Source: Brevibacillus fluminis
GTDB lineage: Bacteria; Bacillota; Bacilli; Brevibacillales; Brevibacillaceae
Assembly (NCBI RefSeq): GCF_003710825.1
Contig: NZ_RHHQ01000004.1
Span: 186,001-250,000 of the forward strand
Length of the DNA: 64,000 nt
Direction: 5' to 3'
The notes beneath the pieces are model-generated. The model made no database searches, was not told the DNA's origin, and saw nothing but the letters and a program-made list of their open reading frames with translations. Of the stretch, positions 41,285 through 50,394 are shown piece after piece; position 1 is the stretch's first letter; each line of letters starts with the position of its first letter. Position numbers and translations under genes: made by a program.

Positions 41285-42868
41285 TTATTTTTTTCCGCGC
41301 GGCTTGGCAGGCTCCAAGTTGATCCGCTTGCCATTGATTCGCGTCTGGCGCAATGCTTCGTAGACGAATGGCGCGACTTCCTCCGGCACTTCCACAAACG
41401 TGAAGCTCTCAAAGATGTCGATCCGTCCGACAGCCTTGCCCGGGATGCCTACGCTCTCGGAGATCTCTTTCACAAGGTCCTGCGGCTTCAGGTTCGCGTT
41501 GCGACCTACGTTGAGGAAGAAACGAACCATCCCCTTGGCAGCGCCTGTTTCGCCAAAGTTGTACGACTCCTCTTCAGAAGCCCCGCCTGACTCGTTGTAG
41601 AATGCAAGATGAAGCGCAGCCGCCGCCACTTTGCTTGGCGGGAACTGGTCGGACAGGCTTTCCACCAGTTTTTCATACATATCTGCGATCTCGTTGGTTT
41701 CCAGGAGGGCAACGAGCTGCTCGCGAAGCTGCTCCTGCTTGCGCTCGGCGACTTCTTCCTGCGTTGGCACGCTACGGGAGATTACATCCGCTTTCGTTTG
41801 CTTCTGGATAATGGTCAACTGACGCATCTCACGCGGGGTCACGAGCGTCATGGCAATGCCTTTACGGCCAGCACGCCCGGTACGTCCGATACGGTGCACA
41901 TAGCTTTCCGGATCTTGCGGAATATCGAAATTGATTACGTGCGACACGTTGCTCACATCGATCCCGCGCGCAGCCACGTCGGTCGCAATCAAGAGCTCGA
42001 TGGTTCCTTCGCGGAACGAATGCATGACCTTGTCACGTTGTGCCTGTGACAAATCGCCGTGCAATCCGTCAGCCAAATAACCACGTGCCTGCAGCACCTC
42101 TGTCAGCTCGTCAACGCCGCGCTTCGTACGGCAAAAGATGATCCCGAGCTCGACATCCTCACTGTCAAGAATGCGGCAGAGGCTCTCCACCTTGTTGCGG
42201 TCAAATACTTTATAGTACACCTGTTCGATCAGCGGTGCAGTGACTTCTTCACGGCTCACAGCGACGGTCTCAGGATTTTTCATGTAGCGTGTAGCAAGAC
42301 GCTTGATCTCATATGGCATGGTCGCTGAGAAAAGCAGCGTCTGACGCTCGTCGGTCATATGCGTAATGATCGTTTCAATATCTTCGATAAAGCCCATGTC
42401 CAGCATCTCGTCCGCTTCATCGAGAACGAGCATGGAAACACTGTCCAGCTTCAGCGTTTTGCGACGCAAATGGTCCAACACGCGGCCAGGCGTACCGATA
42501 ACGACTTGCACGCCTTGCTTCAATGCACGGATTTGATGCGAAATTGATTGGCCCCCGTAGATGGGAAGCGTGCGGATCTTTTTATATTTGGCAATCCGGC
42601 GCAGCTCGCCTGCCACCTGAATCGCCAGCTCACGCGTAGGCGTCAGGATGATGGCCTGGATTTTATTTGCCGGCGTCATTTTTTCAATCAGTGGGATGCC
42701 GAATGCAGCTGTTTTTCCCGTTCCCGTCTGGGCCTGGCCGATTAAATCTCCGCCTTCCAAAATTTTCGGGATGCAAGCCGCCTGAATTGGCGATGGCTCT
42801 TCAAATCCCATATCAAAGATGGCTTGTTGTACTGTTTTATGTAAAGCGAAGTCTGAAAAAATGGTCAT
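41285..42868 (-). CDS. DEAD-box RNA helicase (DeaD/CshA-like with DbpA-type RNA-binding domain)
   Basis: A 527-residue ATP-dependent RNA helicase. It has the Q motif FEEPSPIQ, AQTGTGKTAAFGIPL (motif I), TPTRELAIQ, VLDEADEMLDMGF (DEAD), SATMP, TDVAARGIDVSNV and HRIGRTGRAGRKG. Residues ~440-515 form a DbpA-like RNA-binding domain (MVRFFLNVGRNANLKPQDLV and GRIDIFESFTFVEVP). Such helicases help ribosome assembly and mRNA turnover, especially in the cold. It follows cinA by 7 nt and is probably co-transcribed. Its position between cinA and recA is a departure from the B. subtilis order. Confidence 0.94.
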   Translation of the reverse strand: MTIFSDFALHKTVQQAIFDMGFEEPSPIQAACIPKILEGGDLIGQAQTGTGKTAAFGIPLIEKMTPANKIQAIILTPTRELAIQVAGELRRIAKYKKIRTLPIYGGQSISHQIRALKQGVQVVIGTPGRVLDHLRRKTLKLDSVSMLVLDEADEMLDMGFIEDIETIITHMTDERQTLLFSATMPYEIKRLATRYMKNPETVAVSREEVTAPLIEQVYYKVFDRNKVESLCRILDSEDVELGIIFCRTKRGVDELTEVLQARGYLADGLHGDLSQAQRDKVMHSFREGTIELLIATDVAARGIDVSNVSHVINFDIPQDPESYVHRIGRTGRAGRKGIAMTLVTPREMRQLTIIQKQTKADVISRSVPTQEEVAERKQEQLREQLVALLETNEIADMYEKLVESLSDQFPPSKVAAAALHLAFYNESGGASEEESYNFGETGAAKGMVRFFLNVGRNANLKPQDLVKEISESVGIPGKAVGRIDIFESFTFVEVPEEVAPFVYEALRQTRINGKRINLEPAKPRGKK

Positions 42869-42875
42869 TACTCGT

Positions 42876-44126
42876 TCACCTTTCTTTTAAGCGTTGCAAC
42901 GCATGAAACAGTGCCGTTTTCGCGGTGCGCCCAATGATGGCCTGACGGCGCCCCGATAACTGCAGCTGTTTGACAACAGTCGGGTATCCCTCACTGGCGA
43001 CCCCAATGTAGACCAGCCCGACGGGTTTACCTTCCGCGGAATCCGGTCCTGCTACGCCGGTTACAGAGACACCATGTGTGGTATGTAGCTTAGCTCGTAC
43101 ATTTTCTGCCAAAAGCTTGGCCGTTTTTTCGCTGACCGCGCCTTCGGCATCAAGGACTTCTTGGGGAATGTCCAAAAGATCGTGTTTTGCCTGATTGCTG
43201 TAGCAAACGATACTCCCTGGAAACACAGCAGAGCTGCCAGCGATCGATGTGACCAGCGAAGCAAGTGTGCCGCCTGTGCAGCTTTCAGCGAAAGCGATGG
43301 TTTCTTGACGATCCTTCAATGATTCGACCAGCACTTGATGCAGTGATGTTTCCCCTGTCGCATACACATACTGGCCTAAACGGCTGCGAATCTCGGCTTC
43401 GACTGGAACAATCAACCGCTCGGCTTCCTCCACAGTCTGCGCTCGCGCTGTAATGCGCAGCGTCACTTCAAACTCTTTGGCATACGGCGCGATCGTCGGA
43501 TTGGACTGACTCTCGATCAGATCGAGCAAGCGCTCTTCCAAGGCCGATTCTCCAATACCAAAGAAGCACAGGACACGGGAATGGAAAACCTGTTTGCCAG
43601 GCAAAAGATCCATCAAAAAGGGCATGACATAACGATCAACCATCGGGTACAATTCGCTCGGTGGTCCAGGCAACAGCACATAGGTTACACCATCTTTCGT
43701 ATACCCCATGCCCGGCGCCATCCCATGATCGTTTGCAAATACGGTCGAACCGTCGATAACCAGTGCTTGCTTCCGGTTGTTTTCCGTCATCACGATGCCG
43801 CGCTGCTCAAAAAATGCGGTAATACGCTGCATAGCAAGCTCATCTGTCATCAGGGATCGCCCGAGATGTGCCGCTACGGTTTCTTTCGTCAAATCGTCTT
43901 GCGTGGGGCCTAAGCCACCAGAGAAAATAACAAGGTCAGAGCGAGATGCCGCCAGCTTGATCGTCTCATCCAACCTCTTTGCATTATCGCCAACAACGGA
44001 ATGAAAATAAACGCTGACGCCGATTTCTGCCAGCTTGCGCGACAGAAACTGCGCATTCGTATTTGCAATTTGTCCAAGCAAAAGCTCCGTACCAACAGCA
44101 ATAATCTCAGCCTTCATCTGACTCAT
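42876..44126 (-). CDS. cinA: Competence/damage-inducible protein CinA
   Basis: A 416-residue protein with an N-terminal MoCF-like domain (AEIIAVGTELLLGQIANTNAQFLS, SGGLGPTQDDLTKE) and a C-terminal CinA domain (FAESCTGGTLASLVTSIAGSS, SVTGVAGPDS). The family has ADP-ribose pyrophosphatase and, in the C-terminal domain, NMN deamidase activity, so it works in pyridine nucleotide recycling. In streptococci it assists RecA during competence. The start could be this ATG or the next in-frame one (MKAEII, 9 nt later); neither has a strong site. Confidence 0.95.
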   Translation of the reverse strand: MSQMKAEIIAVGTELLLGQIANTNAQFLSRKLAEIGVSVYFHSVVGDNAKRLDETIKLAASRSDLVIFSGGLGPTQDDLTKETVAAHLGRSLMTDELAMQRITAFFEQRGIVMTENNRKQALVIDGSTVFANDHGMAPGMGYTKDGVTYVLLPGPPSELYPMVDRYVMPFLMDLLPGKQVFHSRVLCFFGIGESALEERLLDLIESQSNPTIAPYAKEFEVTLRITARAQTVEEAERLIVPVEAEIRSRLGQYVYATGETSLHQVLVESLKDRQETIAFAESCTGGTLASLVTSIAGSSAVFPGSIVCYSNQAKHDLLDIPQEVLDAEGAVSEKTAKLLAENVRAKLHTTHGVSVTGVAGPDSAEGKPVGLVYIGVASEGYPTVVKQLQLSGRRQAIIGRTAKTALFHALQRLKER

Positions 44127-44157
44127 CCCAATCTTTGCTTAACTAGGTGTACATCCG

Positions 44158-44733
44158 TCAACTGTAGCGGATCACCTTGCGATTTTTTGCGAAATAGTCA
44201 TAGCCGGAGTAAATCGTGATAATCACCATTGCCCAACTTGCAATCGTCGTAAATGGAAAACCGATATACTCAAACGGGAAATTTTGAATCATCAGCGGCA
44301 CGATCGCCACAATCTGCACCCACGTTTTCAGTTTTCCCAACGCGCTGGCCGCGATCACTTGGCCGTCGGCCGCTGCGACAAGGCGAAGCCCCGTCACAGC
44401 GAACTCACGGCTAATTATGACAATCGCAATCCACGCTTCTAACCGTTGCATTTGGACCAATGAAATGAGCGCTGCGGAAACCAACAGCTTATCAGCCAAC
44501 GGATCTAGGAATTTTCCCAGGTTGGTTACGATCTTACGTTTTCGGGCAATATACCCGTCAAGACCATCCGTACTGGCTGCAATAATGAAGACAATTGTAG
44601 CGATGATTTCATTGTAGGTGATGCTCAAAGTGCCAATCGTAAACGTGCCGAAGTTGTGGCCTATCAGTAAAAAGAACATGACGACCGGCACGAGGAATAT
44701 GCGAACGAGCGTGATGCGATTGGCAAGATTCAC
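44158..44733 (-). CDS. pgsA: CDP-diacylglycerol-glycerol-3-phosphate 3-phosphatidyltransferase
   Basis: A 191-residue membrane enzyme that makes phosphatidylglycerol phosphate, the first committed step to phosphatidylglycerol. The CDP-alcohol phosphotransferase motif is complete: Asp59-Gly60, Ala63-Arg64, Gly73, Asp77 and Asp81. About five spans are predicted. The GTG start immediately follows the rimO stop, and its GGGGAGG site lies inside rimO, so translation is coupled. Confidence 0.97.
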   Translation of the reverse strand: MNLANRITLVRIFLVPVVMFFLLIGHNFGTFTIGTLSITYNEIIATIVFIIAASTDGLDGYIARKRKIVTNLGKFLDPLADKLLVSAALISLVQMQRLEAWIAIVIISREFAVTGLRLVAAADGQVIAASALGKLKTWVQIVAIVPLMIQNFPFEYIGFPFTTIASWAMVIITIYSGYDYFAKNRKVIRYS

Positions 44734-46080
44734 TTAGATAACCTCCCCGGCAAGATCGTATTCGTACGAATGCGTAATCCTCACTTTCACGATTTTCCCA
44801 AGTTCGCCTTTGTAACCGGAAACGAACACTTCCCCATCGATCTCCGGCGCATCATATTGACTGCGTCCTACAAAAACGTCATTTCGTCCATCGTAGCGTT
44901 CGATCAATACATCCAGTTCACGGCCGACGAATCGTCCGTTCCGTTCCGAAGCGATCTCGCGTTGCATTTCCATAATGATGTTGGATCGTTTTTCCATCGT
45001 TTCTTCATCGATTTGATCCGGCAGACGAGAGGCAGGCGTATCATCTTCTTTAGAATACGTAAAGACGCCCAACCGATCAAATCGAATATCCTTGACAAAC
45101 GCTTGAAGATTGGCGAAATCTTCTTCTGTTTCGCCAGGGAAACCGACGATCAAAGAAGTACGCACTGCGACATCCGGAACTTGCGCGCGGATTTTCGCTA
45201 CCAACTCACGAATATCGCGCTGACGGCCTGGACGGCGCATCCGTTTCAAAATCGCGTCTTCCGAGTGCTGCAGCGGCATATCGATATATTTGCAAACCTT
45301 CGGGTTGTTCGCAAATTCTTCAATCAACTCATCCGTGAAAAAGCCTGGGTATGCATAATGGAGACGGATCCATTCAAGTCCTTCCACTTCAGACAGCTTG
45401 CGCAGCAATTCTGGCAGCATCAGCTTGCCATCATAAATATCGGTACCATAATTTGTCGAATCTTGCGCAATCAAACTGACTTCCACAACACCCTGTGCAA
45501 CGAGGTGGCGCGCTTCTTCAATGATCGATTCTATCGTGCGGCTGCGGAAAGCTCCGCGCATCATCGGAATGCTGCAGAACGTACAGGCGTTGTCACAGCC
45601 CTCGGCGATTTTGATATAAGCGGAAAACGTGCCTTCTTTGACTTTCCGTTTCACGACTTCCTCGTAGGTAAAGATCGGATTTCCGACGAGCGCGGTCCGT
45701 TTGCCAATCAACGAATCGTCAATCACATTCGTAATCGACATGAAATCGCCTGTTCCGACAATCCCGTCGACTTCTTTGATCTCGTTTAAGATGTCTTCTT
45801 TGTACCGTTGCGTCAAGCATCCTGCAACAACCAAAGATTTGAGCTTGCCGGTCTCTTTCAATTCGCCCATTTCGAGAATCTTGTTGACGGACTCTTCCTT
45901 CGCCGCATCAATGAACCCGCACGTATTGACAATGACAACCGTCGCTTCGTTGGGATCATCCACCAGCTCATAGCCCCGCTCGTCGATCAAGTGAGCCATC
46001 ATATCTGAATCTACTAGATTTTTTTCACAACCAAGCGTTACAATCGCGACTTTTTCCCGCGATAATCCTGTCTCTGCCAT
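44734..46080 (-). CDS. rimO: Ribosomal protein uS12 methylthiotransferase RimO
   Basis: A 448-residue radical SAM enzyme related to MiaB. The auxiliary cluster uses Cys18, Cys54 and Cys88; the radical SAM cluster uses GCDNACTFC (Cys162, 166, 169). A C-terminal TRAM domain follows. GCEKNLVDSD at the N-terminus and QHSEDAILKRMRRPG distinguish RimO from MiaB. It adds a methylthio group to an Asp of ribosomal protein S12. GGAGGAAAA lies upstream, and a strong promoter precedes it, so this is the first gene of rimO-pgsA-cinA-helicase. Confidence 0.95.
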   Translation of the reverse strand: MAETGLSREKVAIVTLGCEKNLVDSDMMAHLIDERGYELVDDPNEATVVIVNTCGFIDAAKEESVNKILEMGELKETGKLKSLVVAGCLTQRYKEDILNEIKEVDGIVGTGDFMSITNVIDDSLIGKRTALVGNPIFTYEEVVKRKVKEGTFSAYIKIAEGCDNACTFCSIPMMRGAFRSRTIESIIEEARHLVAQGVVEVSLIAQDSTNYGTDIYDGKLMLPELLRKLSEVEGLEWIRLHYAYPGFFTDELIEEFANNPKVCKYIDMPLQHSEDAILKRMRRPGRQRDIRELVAKIRAQVPDVAVRTSLIVGFPGETEEDFANLQAFVKDIRFDRLGVFTYSKEDDTPASRLPDQIDEETMEKRSNIIMEMQREIASERNGRFVGRELDVLIERYDGRNDVFVGRSQYDAPEIDGEVFVSGYKGELGKIVKVRITHSYEYDLAGEVI

Positions 46081-46125
46081 TTGTTTTCCTCCAATTAGTC
46101 ACACCTGCCCAGATTACACCTATAC

Positions 46126-46154
46126 AGTATAATATATGGCTATTTGAGTGTCAA
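46126..46154 (-). promoter_or_regulatory. Consensus SigA promoter of rimO
   Basis: Minus strand TTGACA (46149-46154) and TATACT (46126-46131) are exactly 17 bp apart. It lies 6 bp beyond the terminator of the preceding gene, so the rimO unit starts here. Confidence 0.85.
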
Positions 46155-46160
46155 AAATAG

Positions 46161-46187
46161 AAAAAGGCAGGTATTTCCCGCCTTTTT
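46161..46187 (-). terminator. Terminator after the rodZ-like gene
   Basis: AAAAAGGC-A-GG pairs with CC-C-GCCTTTTT around a short loop, with T runs on both sides. It begins directly after the stop codon. Confidence 0.85.
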
Positions 46188-46189
46188 CC

Positions 46190-47098
46190 TTACTGCGCTT
46201 GTTTAATTGTAACAGAAACATTGGACGGAAAGAAGGTGAGTTTGGACATATCGACCGGATTGTCGTTGATGGACAATTGTACGGCTGTCGGATTTCCCAG
46301 CACAATATAAGCTGTGCTTCCTGCCGCAATCACTTTCTCGTCCCCTTTTTTGATCGTTGTTTCATCCAGCTTTTTGCCGCCGCGCTTTTCACGCACTTGT
46401 GTCCAGCACGATTTATCCGTTCCTACCAATTTGATGGACAGCTTATCCGCTTTCTCTACGCTAAACACGTATTGCGAGCCTTGCTGCGATACGAATGAGA
46501 GAACTGGCTTCTCAACCGTCGTTCCATCAGTAGTGGCAGGCGGGAGTGTATCGGTCCCCGATGGTGGGGGCGTCGCCTGCCCTGCCGGATTGGTCGTCGT
46601 TGGCGGTATCGTCGCCGCAGGTGGCGGCGTAATGTTCATGTTCGGTGACGGCTGCTTCATATCCAGATTGTCATTCGCCGTATTCCCCGGCAAAGGACTG
46701 GTGTCCACCGGAGTTCGATTGACGAACGCCATATAAATGACACCGATCACCAGCGCCACGAACAAACCGAGTAACGTCTGCGTCACCCACCTGCTGGATT
46801 GTAACGGCTCTTTCGATGCCGCTCTTCTCCGGCGCAAACGCGCCATTTGCTCCTGAGGAGGCTGGGCAGGCAAATCGGTCTGAAAATGGGCGAGCAGATC
46901 ATTCGGTTCAAGCCCAACCGCTTCGGCATAGCTTTTGATAAACGCACGCGCGTAAAAGTGGCCCGGTAAGAGATGGTAATGCCCACGTTCGATGGCTTCC
47001 AGATAGCGGCGCTGTATTTTGGTCACCCGTTGGACATCGTCGAGTGAAATGTTTTTCTCTTCACGAGCTCTTTGCAGCACTTGGCCAAGCTCCGACAC
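46190..47098 (-). CDS. RodZ-like helix-turn-helix membrane protein (YmfM)
   Basis: A 302-residue protein: a cytoplasmic HTH of the Xre/RodZ type (about 1-75, LQRAREEKNISLDDVQRVTK), a basic stretch, one membrane span near 110-130 (LLGLFVALVIGVIYMAF), a Pro/Thr-rich linker (about 150-195) and an outer C-terminal beta domain (DUF4115). RodZ links MreB filaments to the wall-elongation machinery. The GTG start has GGAGG 7 nt upstream. Its position between ymfK and rimO/pgsA matches B. subtilis ymfM. Confidence 0.9.
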   Translation of the reverse strand: MSELGQVLQRAREEKNISLDDVQRVTKIQRRYLEAIERGHYHLLPGHFYARAFIKSYAEAVGLEPNDLLAHFQTDLPAQPPQEQMARLRRRRAASKEPLQSSRWVTQTLLGLFVALVIGVIYMAFVNRTPVDTSPLPGNTANDNLDMKQPSPNMNITPPPAATIPPTTTNPAGQATPPPSGTDTLPPATTDGTTVEKPVLSFVSQQGSQYVFSVEKADKLSIKLVGTDKSCWTQVREKRGGKKLDETTIKKGDEKVIAAGSTAYIVLGNPTAVQLSINDNPVDMSKLTFFPSNVSVTIKQAQ

Positions 47099-47110
47099 AA
47101 CTTATCCTCC

Positions 47111-47896
47111 TTACCTAAAATCAAAGTCGCTCATCCCACTGGTGTTGATCAACTCATACGTAATCTCCTCATCGGCATGGTGACGCAGCTCAATGATGTA
47201 ATGAAAATCGGAGAGTTGATACTCGGATTCACGCACGAATATATCAGGATGTTCAACGACCTTTGTCGCCGGAAACGCCATCATCTCACGCAGCAGGCTG
47301 TGATGTCGCTCGGTTGAACGCATGGTCGAGACGATCCCATCAACTAAATATACATGATCACTGGACATTTCATCAATGGCAAGTGAATTTCGCACGGTCT
47401 GTCGCAGCAGTGTCGAGGATAAAAATGTCCAGCGTTTGTTCGCCGAAACGCTGGCCGCAATCATCGACTCGGTTTTGCCCACACGTGGCATCCCCCGAAT
47501 CCCGACCAATTGATTTCCTTCCTTCTTGAAAATCTCAGCCATGAAATCGACGAGGATCCCCAGTTCGTCGCGCACAAAGCGGAACGTCTTCTTATCCTCG
47601 TTATCGCGTTCTATATAGCGTCCATGCCGCACTGCCAAACGATCCAGCAACGTAGGCGGTCTCAGCTTGGTTATGGTTATGTTGTCCACTTTTTGAAGAA
47701 TATTACGTAGGATTTCGATTTTCTCATCGTCATCCGTCATCAGGAGTAAACCGCGTCGATTATTTTGAACACCGTTGATTGTGCCGATGTTAATTTTTAG
47801 CATCCCCAGTATGGAAGCCAAATCCCCCAACAGACCGGGACGGTTGATGTGAATTTCATACTCGAAATACCACTCTTTTTTCTCCCTAACCTCCAT
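47111..47896 (-). CDS. ymfK: YmfK family protein with N-terminal ACT-like domain (DUF3388)
   Basis: A 261-residue protein of unknown function. The first ~75 residues (YEIHINRPGLLGDLASILGMLKINI) resemble an ACT regulatory domain, which often binds amino acids. The remainder contains GIRGMPRVGKTES, a glycine-rich loop close to a Walker A, then a conserved block with HVYLVDGIVSTMRSTERH. It may therefore bind a nucleotide. GGAGGAAA precedes the ATG. It is found between ymfJ and the rodZ-like gene in many Bacillales. Confidence 0.85.
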   Translation of the reverse strand: MEVREKKEWYFEYEIHINRPGLLGDLASILGMLKINIGTINGVQNNRRGLLLMTDDDEKIEILRNILQKVDNITITKLRPPTLLDRLAVRHGRYIERDNEDKKTFRFVRDELGILVDFMAEIFKKEGNQLVGIRGMPRVGKTESMIAASVSANKRWTFLSSTLLRQTVRNSLAIDEMSSDHVYLVDGIVSTMRSTERHHSLLREMMAFPATKVVEHPDIFVRESEYQLSDFHYIIELRHHADEEITYELINTSGMSDFDFR

Positions 47897-47964
47897 CGCG
47901 TTTCCTCCTGCACCTATTTTTACACAGTATACCATTTCGTGCCCATTCGACAAAGCAAAAATGA

Positions 47965-47990
47965 AAAATCCCCTGAAAGAAGGGGATTTT
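47965..47990 (-). terminator. Terminator between ymfJ and ymfK
   Basis: AAAATCCCC (47965-47973) pairs with GGGGATTTT (47982-47990), with T-rich sequence beyond it. It closes the ymf unit on the minus strand, so ymfK needs its own promoter. Confidence 0.8.
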
Positions 47991-48015
47991 CACTGTTCAC
48001 TGCTATTTGGCGCTG

Positions 48016-48273
48016 TTACTGTACGTTACCGCCTTGAACGAGCTTCACCATCATCGATGCCAAGTCTTTGCGTTGGGTATCATCCGCAACATCCCACAGC
48101 TGCTTGAGCAGACGCTCTTGATCGTTCTTAGGGTCGACCTGCTCAGCAAGGTATCCACCGATTTGATACGCTACGTTTTCAATCGTATCGCTTTCCATAC
48201 CAGCAGTCTTGGCTTGTTGTACACGCTCACCCAAAAATGATTTCCAATCGTGAAAATTCTCAAGAACAGACAT
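48016..48273 (-). CDS. ymfJ: DUF3243 family protein YmfJ
   Basis: An 85-residue protein nearly the same as B. subtilis YmfJ in length and layout: MSVLENFHDWKSFLGERVQQA, VAYQIGGYLAEQVDPKNDQERLLKQLWDVAD, and MMVKLVQGG. It is predicted to be helical, soluble and cytosolic. Function is not established. GGAGGAGG lies upstream. It follows ymfI by 83 nt. Confidence 0.93.
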   Translation of the reverse strand: MSVLENFHDWKSFLGERVQQAKTAGMESDTIENVAYQIGGYLAEQVDPKNDQERLLKQLWDVADDTQRKDLASMMVKLVQGGNVQ

Positions 48274-48356
48274 GTCTATTCCTCCTCCTAAAAGTTCGAA
48301 CGGACATCGCTGGCCCGCATATTAGTACTTTTCCTTTTTTGGAGAAGGAATATGCA

Positions 48357-49088
48357 TCATGTGTACCATCCGCCATTAGGAGCGACGACCTGGCCTGTGA
48401 CATACCCCGCTTCGCTTGAAAGCAAATATGCTACGAGCGAGGCCACTTCATCGGTCCGTCCCAGCCGACCCATCGGGATATCCTGGGCGATCCACTCCAC
48501 TTCCTCTGCGCTGAAGCGGTTCATCATGCCGCCCTGGATGGCGCCAGGTGCGACAGCATTGACGGTGATGTTATTCGGAGCGAGTTCCTTGGCAAGCGCC
48601 TTTGTAAATGCCAAGACTGCCCCTTTCGTCAGCGAGTACAGCACCTCACACGCTGCACCTGTCTGGCCCCAAATAGACGCGACATTGACGATACGCCCGT
48701 ATCGGTGCTGGAGCATCGCCGAAATCAACTTTTGCGAAACAAAAAATGCGGAGCGGACATTGGCCGCAACCAATTCATCAAATGCGTCCGGTGTCACGTC
48801 CTGCACCAAACCAAAATGCTCGATCGAGGCATTGTTCACCAGAAGCAGTGGCTTGACTGGCAACTGCTGGAACAATCCATCGATCTGGAGCGGGTCGCGC
48901 AAATCGGCCTGAACGGCGAGCGCCGGCACGCCGCGCTCGGCACAAAGGGCCAAAATCGGTTCAAGCTTGTGTCCGGACTGATGGTAATGTAGATAAAGCG
49001 GGACTCCCCGTTGCGCGAGCGCCATGCTGATAGCGCCGCCCAGCTCCCCGGAAGCCCCTGTAATTAATGCCCACGGTGTTTCTGTCAT
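48357..49088 (-). CDS. ymfI: EF-P 5-aminopentanone reductase YmfI
   Basis: A 243-residue short-chain dehydrogenase with the NADP loop LITGASGELGGAIS and the active-site Ser and Tyr-x3-Lys in NVASIWGQTGAACEVLYSLTK. B. subtilis YmfI reduces the 5-aminopentanone on Lys32 of elongation factor P to 5-aminopentanol, the form that relieves stalling on proline-rich stretches. Its neighbours YmfF and YmfH are also tied to that modification. It starts 14 nt after ymfH. Confidence 0.9.
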   Translation of the reverse strand: MTETPWALITGASGELGGAISMALAQRGVPLYLHYHQSGHKLEPILALCAERGVPALAVQADLRDPLQIDGLFQQLPVKPLLLVNNASIEHFGLVQDVTPDAFDELVAANVRSAFFVSQKLISAMLQHRYGRIVNVASIWGQTGAACEVLYSLTKGAVLAFTKALAKELAPNNITVNAVAPGAIQGGMMNRFSAEEVEWIAQDIPMGRLGRTDEVASLVAYLLSSEAGYVTGQVVAPNGGWYT

Positions 49089-49102
49089 ACATAACCTCTC
49101 TC

Positions 49103-50392
49103 TTATTTTCCAGCGGCAGAACGAACGATGGAAAGCGCCATTTGCTCCGGTTTAAAATGCTCGCGGATGCGCTCCTCCACTTCTTTGCGAGTGATTTGTT
49201 CAAGCACCGGCACAACCTCAAACAGGTTAGTGCCATTAAACTGGTAGTTGGTAAATTGGTTGGCGATAAACTCAACCGAATTGCAGGAACGCAAAAATTG
49301 CCCGATTTTTTTCCGTTTCGCCCGTTCAAAATCTTGTTCGGACACCCCAGCTTGCTGTGCGCGAGCAAGTTCGGCCGTAATCTGCGATACGAATCGATCT
49401 GGGTCAGGCGTATCCCCGCCGATGATGGTGTAGCCGTACATTTTATCATTGGAGTAGTCGAAGTCGAACGACTCCGTGATGATGCCGTCGTCATACATTT
49501 GCTGATACAGCTTCGTGCTGCTGCCCAGCAATAAATCGAGCGCCAGCTTGGTCGCAAACTCCCGGCGCAGCAGCTGTTCGCCGGTTAGCCCGTTTTCTGT
49601 GTCCTTGAAACCAAGGAAGCATTTTGGCAACCCGACCGGTAGGGCAAACTCCGTCCGTTCTTTGGCGATCTCCGCTGGTTCTTCCGGAAAAATTCGCTGA
49701 ATATCCGGAGCGGGTGGGAACGTTTTCGCTGCCTGGTTCTCTTTGATGAGCTGCATCATTTGCTCTACATCAAACGAACCGACCATGAAGAAGACCATAT
49801 TCGCTGGATGGTAAAATGTCTCGTAGCATTGGTACAGCACTTCTTTATCAATCGCCGAAATCGATTCCACCGTCCCGGCGATCTCGATGTTGATCGGATG
49901 TTTTTGATACATGCCTTTCAACAAATTCGTGTAGACTTTCCAATCGGGATTGTCATCGTACATGCGAATCTCCTGCCCGATAATCCCTTTCTCCTTTTCT
50001 ACGCTGGCATCTGAGAAATACGGCTCCTGAACATAATCAAGCAGCAGTCGGGTGTTCGCCTCGAGATGGTCCGTGCAAGAAAACAGGTATGCTGTACGGT
50101 TGAAGCTGGTAAAGGCATTATAGGACGCACCGTTTTCACTAAATTCCTTGAATACATCTCGATCTTTCTTGTCGAACATTTTATGCTCCAAAAAGTGCGC
50201 GACACCATCCGGCACTTGCAACTCACGTCCATCCTTCAAACGGAAATGTGAATCGATCGAACCGTAGCGCGTTGTAAAAACCGCATATGTTTTGGAAAAT
50301 CCGTGCTTTGGCAGCAAAAAGACAGACAAGCCATTCGGAAGCGTTTCATGGTAAAGCGTTTCCTTCAGTTGTTCAAAAGTGGTTGTCTGCAT
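49103..50392 (-). CDS. ymfH: M16 family peptidase YmfH (EF-P modification-associated)
   Basis: A 429-residue M16B metallopeptidase-like protein. The inverted zinc motif HFLEH lies at 66-70, and the downstream Glu is in EKEKGIIGQEIRMYDDNP. A second domain gives the usual two-domain M16 half-clam. In this family an active subunit pairs with an inactive partner, here YmfF. The gene begins 2 nt after the ymfF stop, supporting a heterodimer. B. subtilis homologues are linked with EF-P 5-aminopentanol modification. Confidence 0.92.
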   Translation of the reverse strand: MQTTTFEQLKETLYHETLPNGLSVFLLPKHGFSKTYAVFTTRYGSIDSHFRLKDGRELQVPDGVAHFLEHKMFDKKDRDVFKEFSENGASYNAFTSFNRTAYLFSCTDHLEANTRLLLDYVQEPYFSDASVEKEKGIIGQEIRMYDDNPDWKVYTNLLKGMYQKHPINIEIAGTVESISAIDKEVLYQCYETFYHPANMVFFMVGSFDVEQMMQLIKENQAAKTFPPAPDIQRIFPEEPAEIAKERTEFALPVGLPKCFLGFKDTENGLTGEQLLRREFATKLALDLLLGSSTKLYQQMYDDGIITESFDFDYSNDKMYGYTIIGGDTPDPDRFVSQITAELARAQQAGVSEQDFERAKRKKIGQFLRSCNSVEFIANQFTNYQFNGTNLFEVVPVLEQITRKEVEERIREHFKPEQMALSIVRSAAGK

Positions 50393-50394
50393 GA

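Noticed and set aside
44770..45789. 339-codon plus-strand frame opposite rimO
   Set aside because: Shadow of a conserved radical SAM gene, with no start signal.
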